A stretch of 12,320 bases of DNA from Mollicutes bacterium. GTDB taxonomy: Bacteria; Bacillota_I; Bacilli_A; RF39; UBA660. Made by a program: the position numbers and the translations under genes. Below are positions 4,026-10,790 of this stretch, piece after piece; within the stretch, counting starts at the first letter, position 1; each line of letters opens with the position of its first letter. The stretch covers positions 1 through 12,320 of the forward strand of contig DUPI01000075.1 in assembly GCA_012838395.1 (NCBI GenBank), in the 5' to 3' direction. Under the pieces are notes generated by a model. It worked only from the letters and a program-made list of their open reading frames with translations. It made no database searches and had not been told where the DNA came from.

Positions 4026-6974
4026 ATGTACTTGAAAGAAATTAAAGTTCAAGGGTTTAAATCATTTGCTGATCGCATGAGTATTGAACTCGATAAAGGG
4101 ATAACCGGCATTGTTGGACCAAATGGAAGTGGTAAGAGTAATGTCGTTGATGCTGTTCGTTGGGTTTTAGGTGAACAGTCTATAAAATCACTTCGTGGAG
4201 ATTCAGCTATGACTGATGTTATTTTTTCTGGTAGTAAATCTAGAAATCCTTTAAATGTGGCTAGTGTTACTTTAATTTTTGATAATAGTGATAGATATAT
4301 ACCGATTGATTTTAACGAAGTGTCTATTAGAAGAAAAGTTTATCGCGACGGTACTAATGAATATTTTATTAATAATGAACGCTGTAGATTAAAAGATGTG
4401 GTTAACATTTTGTTAGACACTGGAGTATCTAAAGAAAGTTTCAATATTATTTCACAAGGTAAGATTGAAGAAATAATTTCTAATAAACCAAGTGAGAGAC
4501 GGATTATTTTTGAAGAAGCAGCTGGTGTTTTAAAGTATAAAAAACGAAAAGAAGAAGCTTTAAGAAAATTAGAAAAAACACATAGCAATATGGATCGAGT
4601 TAACGACATTATTACTGAGGTAGAAAGTCAAGTTGAACCGCTTCGTATTCAAAGGGAAAAAACTTTAGAATATCTTAAAAATAAAGAAGAATTAGAAAAT
4701 ATTGAAATCGCACTAATAACTTCTGATATTACAAACATTAATGAGAAGTATCAAGAAAGTAAAAAACAGATTGACAAAATAAATGAAGAAATCTTAAACA
4801 TTGCTACTTATAGTAATAAAAATGAAGCGGTGATTGAAGAAGATAAAAAACAATTAATTAAATTGGAACAAGAAATTTCTGTTAATCAACAGAAACTATT
4901 AGAATTAACAAGACATGTTGAACAAATAAATAGTCAAAAACAAATTATTTTAGAACGTAAAAAATATGAAGTTAGTGATGTTAAACTTCATGATAATTTG
5001 GTTAATTTAAAAGAAGAACAATTAAAATTCGAAAATATAATTGCTAATATTGAAAGTGATATAAAATTAAAAAAGCTTGAATTAGAAACAATTAATAATA
5101 ATTATAATGAAATAGACAGTTCTATTAATACGTTAAAAGATAATAAAAGAAAATTAGAAATAAATTTAGCTAATAAGCTGCGTGAAGGGCAGTACATTCA
5201 AAATAAAATTGATCATTTAAAAGAAAGTATTGATAATAACGGTTCATTGCCTGCCTCAGTTGTTAGTATTTTAAAAAACCCTAAATTAAGAGGAATTCAT
5301 AATGCTTTAGGAAACATTATTGAAGTTAATGAACAGTATTCTTTGGCAATTACAACTGCTTTAGGATACGCTTCATCAAATGTTATTACAGATAATGAAA
5401 CAACTGCTAAAGAAGCAATCATGTACTTAAAAAACAATCAATTAGGGCGCGCAACATTTTTTCCAATGAATATCATTAAATCTCGCAGTATTGATGATAT
5501 GACATTGTCAGAATTACGAAAAATTGATGGTTTTATTGATATTGCAGCCAAACTTGTTAAATATGACAATAAATATAATAATATTGTCTATAATCAACTA
5601 GGTAATGTTGTTGTAACAAGAGATATTGATGCTGCTAATTTAATTAGTAGAAAAATGAATTATCGCTACCGTGTTGTTACTTTAGATGGCGAAATATTAA
5701 ATATTGGTGGTTCTATAACTGGTGGAAATCAATTTAAAACTCGTAATGTTATTATGGATAAATTTGAACTTGAAAAACAAATTAAAACATTAAATCAAGT
5801 TGTTTCAACAATTAAGGAATATGAAGATAAAATTAATCACAATGACCATTTATTAAAATCACTAGAAGATAAATTGTATTTGGTTAATAAAGAAAAAATT
5901 AATTATGAAACAATCATTAGTAATTTTCAAATGACTTTAAAAGATAATCAAGAAAAACATTTAAAAATTAATAATGAAGTAGATGGTACTAACAATATTA
6001 TTAATAACTCACTAAGTAAAGAAGAGGAAACCATTTTAGAACAATACTATGATGCTGTTCGTAATCGTGACGAAGTAAATAATGATTTAGCACTACTAAA
6101 TAAACAAAGAGAAATACTCGTTGATAAGATTGAAGAAAATGAACATAATCTCAAAAAGGAAAATAGTTTATATGCTAGCAAAAGTAAGGAATTAAATAAT
6201 TTAGAAATAGAAGTTAATAGAATGGATGTTAAGTTAGATAATTTATTAAATATGCTTAACGAGACTTATAGCATTACCTATGAGGCTGCTGTTAGTAAAT
6301 ATCTTTTAGAAATACCAGTAACAACCGCACGAAATAAAGTTAATAATTTAAAAAAGGTCTTAAAAGAAATTGGTATGGTTAATCTAGAGGCTCCTGAGGA
6401 ATACGAGCGAGTTAGCGAAAGATATAATTTTTTAACTAAGCAACGCGATGATTTAATTAATGCTGAAAATACGTTATTAGAAATAATTGATGAAATGGAT
6501 CAAGTAATGGAAGTTGAATTTATGAAAACTTTCAAAGTAATTGAAGATAATTTTGAATCAACATTTAAAGAATTATTTAGGGGAGGGGAAGCAACTTTAA
6601 AATTAACTGATCCTGATAATATACTAGAGACAGGAATTGAGATTATTGTTTCACCACCCGGCAAGAAGCTTACTAGTATTTCCCTTTTATCTGGTGGAGA
6701 AAAAACATTTACAGCAATTAGTTTATTGTTTGCTATATTAAAATCTCGTCCAGTTCCATATTGTATTTTGGATGAAGTTGAAGCTGCTTTAGATGAAGTA
6801 AATGTTGAAAGCTTTGGAAGATATTTATTAAAATTAAAAGAAAAAACCCAATTTGTTTTAATAACTCATAAAAAGAAAACAATGGAGTTTGCTGATGTTT
6901 TATACGGAATAACGATGCAAGAATCAGGAGTAAGTAAATTAGTTAGTGTTAAATTACAGGAACTTAAAAAGTAA
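4026..6974 (+). CDS. smc: Chromosome partition/condensin protein SMC
   Basis: ATPase of 982 residues that forms a ring with ScpA and ScpB and organises and separates chromosomes. The N-terminal head starts MYLKEIKVQGFKSFADR and carries Walker A GPNGSGKSN (31-39). Two coiled-coil arms (about 170-400 and 580-830) flank a hinge at about 408-575 that ends in the Gly-rich GGSITGG (about 562-568). The C-terminal head has the ABC signature LLSGGEKT (about 887-894) and Walker B YCILDEVEAALDE (about 912-924). All ATPase motifs look intact. At 982 residues it is about 200 shorter than the usual ~1180, with the loss in the coiled coils; mollicute SMC proteins are similarly short. GGTGAAAG precedes the ATG. 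Its usual neighbours rnc and ftsY are absent here. Confidence 0.97.
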   Translation: MYLKEIKVQGFKSFADRMSIELDKGITGIVGPNGSGKSNVVDAVRWVLGEQSIKSLRGDSAMTDVIFSGSKSRNPLNVASVTLIFDNSDRYIPIDFNEVSIRRKVYRDGTNEYFINNERCRLKDVVNILLDTGVSKESFNIISQGKIEEIISNKPSERRIIFEEAAGVLKYKKRKEEALRKLEKTHSNMDRVNDIITEVESQVEPLRIQREKTLEYLKNKEELENIEIALITSDITNINEKYQESKKQIDKINEEILNIATYSNKNEAVIEEDKKQLIKLEQEISVNQQKLLELTRHVEQINSQKQIILERKKYEVSDVKLHDNLVNLKEEQLKFENIIANIESDIKLKKLELETINNNYNEIDSSINTLKDNKRKLEINLANKLREGQYIQNKIDHLKESIDNNGSLPASVVSILKNPKLRGIHNALGNIIEVNEQYSLAITTALGYASSNVITDNETTAKEAIMYLKNNQLGRATFFPMNIIKSRSIDDMTLSELRKIDGFIDIAAKLVKYDNKYNNIVYNQLGNVVVTRDIDAANLISRKMNYRYRVVTLDGEILNIGGSITGGNQFKTRNVIMDKFELEKQIKTLNQVVSTIKEYEDKINHNDHLLKSLEDKLYLVNKEKINYETIISNFQMTLKDNQEKHLKINNEVDGTNNIINNSLSKEEETILEQYYDAVRNRDEVNNDLALLNKQREILVDKIEENEHNLKKENSLYASKSKELNNLEIEVNRMDVKLDNLLNMLNETYSITYEAAVSKYLLEIPVTTARNKVNNLKKVLKEIGMVNLEAPEEYERVSERYNFLTKQRDDLINAENTLLEIIDEMDQVMEVEFMKTFKVIEDNFESTFKELFRGGEATLKLTDPDNILETGIEIIVSPPGKKLTSISLLSGGEKTFTAISLLFAILKSRPVPYCILDEVEAALDEVNVESFGRYLLKLKEKTQFVLITHKKKTMEFADVLYGITMQESGVSKLVSVKLQELKK

Positions 6975-6997
6975 AAGAGAAAATCTTTTACTTTTTT
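6966..6997. terminator. Bidirectional terminator between smc and the SpoIID remnant
   Basis: A perfect 13-bp inverted repeat (6966-6978 with 6984-6996; core AAGTAAAAGA/TCTTTTACTT) has a 5-base loop. It has T-runs on both strands. Both converging frames end inside it, each with AAA AAG TAA, so both proteins end in Lys-Lys. Confidence 0.85.
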
Positions 6998-7392
6998 AAT
7001 ATTGTTCCAGGATAATAATGTTTTAAGATATTTTTATAACTATAACCTTCTTTAGCTATTCCATTCGCGCCATATTGACTCATTCCAACCCCGTGGCCAA
7101 ATCCTCTTGTTTTAAAAACAGCTTTACCATTTTTTAAAATAATATCAAAATCAGCTGATCTAAGACCTAATAACATTCTTAGTTCAATTCCTGTGAAAAC
7201 AGTATCATCAATTTTTATTTTATTGATTCGCCCACCACTCGTTCTAGATATTATTTCAATATTAGTGTTTTCATTAAGATCAATTCCGGTTATTGCTTTA
7301 AAAACATTAAATTCTTTAGTAATTTCTTTAGAATAACTAGAAGTTTGAAGATCCCAATGACTATCACCTACATTTAGTATTAAATAAAAAAA
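6988..7392 (-). pseudogene. spoIID: N-terminally truncated SpoIID/LytB relic
   Basis: The minus-strand frame is open from 7392 to the stop at 6988 (134 codons) and reads as the C-terminal part of a SpoIID/LytB-domain protein. Clear family motifs are IISRTSGGRI, LLGLRSADFDI, TRGFGHGVGMSQYGA and YKNILKHYYPGT. SpoIID is a lytic transglycosylase needed for engulfment during sporulation and is normally about 330 residues. The N-terminal half, including the catalytic Glu region, is missing. A stop (TAA, 7395-7393) blocks the frame only 30 bases beyond the deformylase gene's end, and the first usable start is ATG 7176, inside the domain and without a ribosome-binding site. No promoter is seen and the deformylase terminator lies between. 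I infer a deletion that removed the 5' part. The reading frame that remains is still intact, so decay is recent or selection is weak. Confidence 0.8.
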
Positions 7393-7399
7393 TTAAAAC

Positions 7400-7426
7400 A
7401 TACAAAAAACAGTGAACTCACTGTTT
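7400..7426 (-). terminator. Terminator of the peptide deformylase gene
   Basis: An inverted repeat AAACAGTGA (7407-7415) / TCACTGTTT (7418-7426) is followed on the minus strand by TTTTTTGTA. It starts within the stop codon of the deformylase gene. Confidence 0.8.
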
Positions 7427-7973
7427 ATATAAATCTAATTTCTTCATCTGTTAGAAACGGTTTGTTTTTATCGATTCTATCATAAAATAAAATACCGTTT
7501 AAATGATCAATTTCATGTTGAAAGGCAATGGCAAGTTCTTCTCGGGCACGAATTTTAAGTTCATTACCATTTTCATCAAAACCTTTGATGGTTACTCTGG
7601 CGTATCGAGTAACATGACCATCAATTTCTCGGTTAACACTTAAACAACCTTCACCAGCTTCAGCTGCAATTTTTTCGACTGAGTGACTAACAATTTCCGG
7701 ATTTATTACTACATAGTTTTCAAAAACATTTTCTTCAACTTCTTCAACAATCACGATAATTTGTTTATGAATACCAAGTTGGACAAAAGCTAATCCCATA
7801 CCGGGGCGAAGATTATATTTTTTTTGAGTTTCTTCTATTTGGCTGTATTTTAAGTGTTTTATAATTTGTTTAATAAGTTTTTTATATTCAGTGCTTAATG
7901 GAAAAGTTACTTTCTCACTTTTGACACGTAAACGTTTATCAGATTCATCTAATATTTTTAATTCTTTAAACAT
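7425..7973 (-). CDS. def: Peptide deformylase
   Basis: Metalloenzyme of 182 residues that removes the formyl group from the N-terminus of new proteins at the ribosome exit. All three family motifs are present: motif 1 GMGLAFVQLG (58-67, Gln65), motif 2 EGCLS (108-112, metal ligand Cys110) and motif 3 QHEIDHLNG (152-160, metal ligands His153 and His157, catalytic Glu154). The insertion between motifs and the length resemble the type 2 enzymes of Gram-positives. The usual GLAAPQ of motif 1 is GLAFVQ here, a notable but not disabling change. The ATG at 7973 follows a GGAGGG site by eight bases; an earlier ATG in another frame (MHYV-stop) is spurious. It is monocistronic with its own terminator. 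Confidence 0.95.
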   Translation of the reverse strand: MFKELKILDESDKRLRVKSEKVTFPLSTEYKKLIKQIIKHLKYSQIEETQKKYNLRPGMGLAFVQLGIHKQIIVIVEEVEENVFENYVVINPEIVSHSVEKIAAEAGEGCLSVNREIDGHVTRYARVTIKGFDENGNELKIRAREELAIAFQHEIDHLNGILFYDRIDKNKPFLTDEEIRFI

Positions 7974-7994
7974 AATGCATCCCTCCGTGTATAT

Positions 7995-8003
7995 ATTTTA
8001 CCA
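7995..8003 (-). promoter_or_regulatory. Extended -10 promoter of the deformylase gene
   Basis: On the minus strand, TGGTAAAAT (TGnTAAAAT) lies about 22 bases before the ATG, just after the terminator of the YjcZ-like gene. The -35 is weak (TTTATA with a 17-base spacer). Confidence 0.45.
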
Positions 8004-8022
8004 TAAAATAATAAAATTATAA

Positions 8023-8055
8023 ACAAAAATAAAAAAGGGAATTGCATTTTCCCTT
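8023..8055 (-). terminator. Terminator of the YjcZ-like gene
   Basis: On the minus strand, AAGGGAA (8055-8049), a 7-base loop and TTCCCTT (8041-8035) are followed by TTTTATTTTTG. The stop codon of the small gene overlaps the stem. Confidence 0.8.
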
Positions 8056-8218
8056 ATACGGTTACTAGTCTTGAACCAATAACTATTACTAATAATATAA
8101 AAAGCACTAGAATTATCGCAGCACCACTGCCAAAGCCAGGGCTTCCACCAAAACCACCACATGGGGTAGGGCATCCGCATCCTCCGCCATAACCTGGGTA
8201 ACCTCCATAATAATACAT
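8054..8218 (-). CDS. YjcZ-like Gly-rich small membrane protein
   Basis: 54 residues beginning MYYYGGYPGYGGGCG. The N-terminal 32 residues are Gly/Tyr/Pro-rich with Cys14, Cys16 and Cys20. They are followed by one hydrophobic helix (33-48, AAIILVLFILLVIVIG) and a short tail SRLVTV. This Gly/Tyr-rich head plus one C-terminal helix is the layout of the YjcZ family, small proteins linked to sporulation in Bacillus. The AAGGAGG ribosome-binding site (ideal, seven bases from ATG 8218), a -10 and a terminator mark a real, well-expressed gene. A 60-codon open frame over the same bases (8180-7998) is a shadow in another frame. Presence in a genome with a broken SpoIID suggests a role outside sporulation, or a relic. 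Family assignment is by composition and layout only. Confidence 0.8.
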   Translation of the reverse strand: MYYYGGYPGYGGGCGCPTPCGGFGGSPGFGSGAAIILVLFILLVIVIGSRLVTV

Positions 8219-8242
8219 ATTATTACCTCCTTATCTAGTTCT

Positions 8243-8248
8243 AGTATA
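8243..8248 (-). promoter_or_regulatory. Probable -10 of the YjcZ-like gene
   Basis: The minus strand reads TATACT about 24 bases before the ATG, leaving a leader long enough for AAGGAGG. No convincing -35 box is present 17 bases upstream (ATTTAT), so another sigma factor cannot be excluded. Confidence 0.4.
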
Positions 8249-8351
8249 GTGTATTACAATTATCTATAAATGTTTATATAAATGACCTATTTAAAAAAAT
8301 TAATAAAATAGTTTAGAATATTTTGTGAAATTTTGGAAATGATATAGTTAT

Positions 8352-8367
8352 TATATGATATCATATA
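8352..8367. repeat. 16-bp palindrome in the lipoprotein promoter region
   Basis: TATATGATATCATATA is a perfect 16-base palindrome, 23 bases before the lipoprotein ATG. It covers the likely -10 area (TTGGAA at 8333-8338 is a possible -35). A near copy, TATATGATATTATAT, sits at 8844-8858 before the FtsW-like gene. It could be an operator or only an AT-rich promoter core. Confidence 0.4.
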
Positions 8368-8389
8368 GTATATAAGGAGAGATGGTAAA

Positions 8390-8734
8390 ATGAAAAAGAA
8401 GATATTAGGAATAGCTATAACTATTATGTTAATAACAGTAGGATGTGGGAAACCGAATTATAAACAATTAGAAACTGATTTTACTTCGTTAGCTAAAAAA
8501 TATTATGAAGAACAACTAGAAGGTAAAGTTCTAGGCTTTGATAACCATAAAATTTCTTTAGAAGTAATGGAACAAGTAGGATACGACATAACACCGTTCA
8601 CTGAAAAAAATTGTGACAAGTCATCATATAGTTTAATAAAACTTACTTTAAATGAAGAAAGTGAAGTTGTTGGTGATTATGAAGTTGAAAATCATTTAAC
8701 TTGTGGTAGTTATAGCACTCCTGAAGAAGAGTAA
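8390..8734 (+). CDS. Small lipoprotein, unknown function
   Basis: 114 residues with a lipoprotein signal: MKKK, a hydrophobic stretch (5-17) and a lipobox TVGC with Cys19 as the likely lipidated residue. Thr at -3 is unusual. The mature ~96 residues are acidic and contain two cysteines (Cys75, Cys105) that could form a disulfide outside the membrane. I do not recognise the family. AAGGAG (8374-8379) is ten bases before the ATG at 8390. It is divergent from the YjcZ-like gene and has its own terminator, so it is a single-gene unit. It precedes the FtsW-like gene and shares a promoter motif with it, which might mean shared control. Confidence 0.85.
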   Translation: MKKKILGIAITIMLITVGCGKPNYKQLETDFTSLAKKYYEEQLEGKVLGFDNHKISLEVMEQVGYDITPFTEKNCDKSSYSLIKLTLNEESEVVGDYEVENHLTCGSYSTPEEE

Positions 8735-8740
8735 TTACTT

Positions 8741-8771
8741 AAAACAATAGTTATTTAAACTATTGTTTTTT
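8741..8771 (+). terminator. Terminator of the lipoprotein gene
   Basis: A perfect 12-bp stem, AAAACAATAGTT (8741-8752) with AACTATTGTTTT (8758-8769), has a 5-base loop ATTTA and continues into T. Confidence 0.9.
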
Positions 8772-8871
8772 TATTATCTTTATTATTATAATAATTTCGA
8801 TTATTTAAAAATTATTATGAAATTACTATAAATTAATTGAATTATATGATATTATATTATAAGGTGATCAT

Positions 8872-10044
8872 ATGAATGGAGTAATGAAAAAAATAAGATC
8901 AACTGTAAATGATATGGATAAACACTTATTAATTTTTTCAATTATAATGATAGGGTTTGGACTTCTTAATATTGTAACTGCTTCAAGTAGGGAAGCTGTT
9001 TCGTTAGATGTACCACTTTATCATTATTTCTACCGCCATTTGTTTATGGTTGTATTAGGACTTGGACTAGCATTTGTCATTTTACAAGTTCCTACTGTGT
9101 TTTATAAAAATATAGGAATTATTCCAGTTTTGTTGTTGGCAGCTTATATGGTTTTATCTCTTTGGTCAACTAGCGAAATAAGAGGAGCTAGAAACTGGTC
9201 GATGATTGCTGGGCAAAGTTTTCAACCTAGTGAATTTGCTAAGCCATTAGGAATTGTTATACTTGCTTGCTTATATGATAAATATTATAGAAAGTTAATT
9301 AATAATAATACTAAACATACTGAAATTATTGTTAAAATTATTGTAATATCAGTTTTAATACCAGTTATTGTCTTTGTTCAAAAGGACTTTGGAACGATGT
9401 TTATCCAGTTAGTTATTTTTATGGGAATGTTTTTCTTTAGCCCGGTTCAACTCCGGGAAAAGCTTGAAACAATAGGTATATTATTTATTGTGATGCTACT
9501 AGGTATGGGAGTTATGTTATCTGTTAAGGGTTATGTTTTTACTGAGGCCCAGCTATCTCGATTTAAAGACTATCTTCACCCTTGTCATAATTATGAAGAT
9601 GGTGGATATCAAGTTTGTAATGGTATTATTGCGATTAATGATGGTGGTTTATTTGGACTGGGAATTGGAAAAAGTAAACAAAAATATTCGTATATTCCCG
9701 AACCTCATACCGATTCTGTTTTTTCCATAATTGCTGAAGAATATGGTTTAATTCGAGTTACCCCAATTTTTATTATTTACCTTATAATTTTGTATCGAAT
9801 TATGTTATTAGCTAGTAAAGCTAATACTATTAGAGGAAGGTATATTTGCTTTGGTGTTGGAATTTATATTTTTACTCATATTTTTATTAATCTAGGAGGG
9901 TTATTTGGTGTTATTCCGTTAACAGGAGTACCACTTCCGTTTTTAAGTTATGGGGGATCATTTACAATATCATTAATTGCTGCTCTAGCACTTGTTCAAA
10001 GAGTTCATATTGAAACAAAGAATCAAAAGATTAAATTAAAATAA
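8872..10044 (+). CDS. ftsW: SEDS-family peptidoglycan glycosyltransferase, FtsW-like
   Basis: Integral membrane enzyme of 390 residues with about ten helices that polymerises lipid II into glycan strands, working with a class B penicillin-binding protein. SEDS motifs: GARNW (105-109), FQPSEFAK (117-124), QKDFGT (170-175, normally QPDLGT), GGLFGLGIGKSKQKY (258-272), PEPHTD (276-281; this Asp lies in the loop holding the catalytic Asp) and PLPFLSYGGS (354-363). The GLGxSxQKYxYxPEPHTD pattern is closer to FtsW/SpoVE (division) than to RodA (elongation), but the paralogue is not certain. Cys238 and Cys249 lie in the large outer loop and could form a disulfide. The ATG at 8872 follows AAGGTGAT; ATG 8884 is an alternative. 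A terminator follows. Confidence 0.9.
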   Translation: MNGVMKKIRSTVNDMDKHLLIFSIIMIGFGLLNIVTASSREAVSLDVPLYHYFYRHLFMVVLGLGLAFVILQVPTVFYKNIGIIPVLLLAAYMVLSLWSTSEIRGARNWSMIAGQSFQPSEFAKPLGIVILACLYDKYYRKLINNNTKHTEIIVKIIVISVLIPVIVFVQKDFGTMFIQLVIFMGMFFFSPVQLREKLETIGILFIVMLLGMGVMLSVKGYVFTEAQLSRFKDYLHPCHNYEDGGYQVCNGIIAINDGGLFGLGIGKSKQKYSYIPEPHTDSVFSIIAEEYGLIRVTPIFIIYLIILYRIMLLASKANTIRGRYICFGVGIYIFTHIFINLGGLFGVIPLTGVPLPFLSYGGSFTISLIAALALVQRVHIETKNQKIKLK

Positions 10045-10068
10045 CATACTATTAAGGTATGTTTTTTT
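10043..10068 (+). terminator. Terminator of the FtsW-like gene
   Basis: AACATAC (10043-10049), a 7-base loop and GTATGTT (10057-10063) run into seven T. It overlaps the stop codon. Confidence 0.8.
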
Positions 10069-10115
10069 AAAGGATAAATATTTTAAATCTTGTATGTTAT
10101 TAATGAGGTGATAAA

Positions 10116-10790
10116 ATGCAAGGTTTATTAAAATTTTTAATGGTGTTTAAAAAACGGTTTAAATATATTTTTATTATTATAATTTTTATTTTTTTAGGAG
10201 CCATAACTTATATTTATGGGAAAGGTAAAGATATGCCAGATTATGATGAACCTGAAATACAATTAAATACTCCAGAGGAGCAAGCTGAGAAAACAGAAGA
10301 TTTTGTAATATTTGATATTAAAGGTGCAGTTGTTAATCCTGGTGCATATAAGTTGAATGTTGGTAATCGAATTTATGATGCTATTAGAGTAAGTGGTGGT
10401 TTAAAACCAGATGCTGATACTACTTTAATTAATTTAAGTAAGAAGCTAGTTGATGAGATGGTTATTATTATTCATACTAAAGATGAAGTTTATGAGTATA
10501 CTAAAAAAGAACCAACAATTATTTATAAAGATGTCCCATGTAATTGTCCTGAACTTAAAAATGATGGTTGTGTGGTTGATGTTCCTGATAAGACAAACAA
10601 TAAAATATCATTAAATAATGCCACACTAGAAGAATTAATAGAGTTACCTGGTATTGGTGAGGCTAAGGCTAAAAGTATAATTGATTATCGTACTGAATTT
10701 AATGGTTTTAAAGAAGTGGAAGAATTATTAAATATAAAAGGCATTGGAGAAGCTGTTTTTGCCAAACTTAAAGACTACATTACAATCTAG
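10116..10790 (+). CDS. comEA: Competence protein ComEA, DNA receptor
   Basis: Membrane-anchored DNA-binding protein of 224 residues that captures double-stranded DNA outside the cell and passes it to ComEC. A basic start and one N-terminal helix (about 16-35) anchor it. An acidic linker leads to a SLBB-type domain (about 64-120; FDIKGAVVNPGAYKL). A cysteine group follows (Cys142, Cys144, Cys152). The C-terminal helix-hairpin-helix DNA-binding domain (about 163-224) shows SLNNATLEELIELPGIGEAK and IKGIGE. The ATG at 10116 follows GAGGTGA. It ends with TAG inside the start of comEC, so the two genes form an operon. Length and layout match the Firmicute ComEA. Confidence 0.95.
   Translation: MQGLLKFLMVFKKRFKYIFIIIIFIFLGAITYIYGKGKDMPDYDEPEIQLNTPEEQAEKTEDFVIFDIKGAVVNPGAYKLNVGNRIYDAIRVSGGLKPDADTTLINLSKKLVDEMVIIIHTKDEVYEYTKKEPTIIYKDVPCNCPELKNDGCVVDVPDKTNNKISLNNATLEELIELPGIGEAKAKSIIDYRTEFNGFKEVEELLNIKGIGEAVFAKLKDYITI

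Noticed and set aside
6988..7176. A real 62-residue gene starting at ATG 7176
   Set aside because: The SpoIID similarity continues upstream of this ATG in the same frame and there is no ribosome-binding site, so it is part of a truncated relic.
7998..8180. 60-codon Trp-rich minus-strand frame
   Set aside because: It is a shadow of the YjcZ-like gene at 8218-8054, which has the ribosome-binding site and a terminator.
8788..8818. 10-bp inverted repeat ATAATAATTT/AAATTATTAT
   Set aside because: Pure AT composition with no T-run or promoter relation; expected by chance in this base composition.
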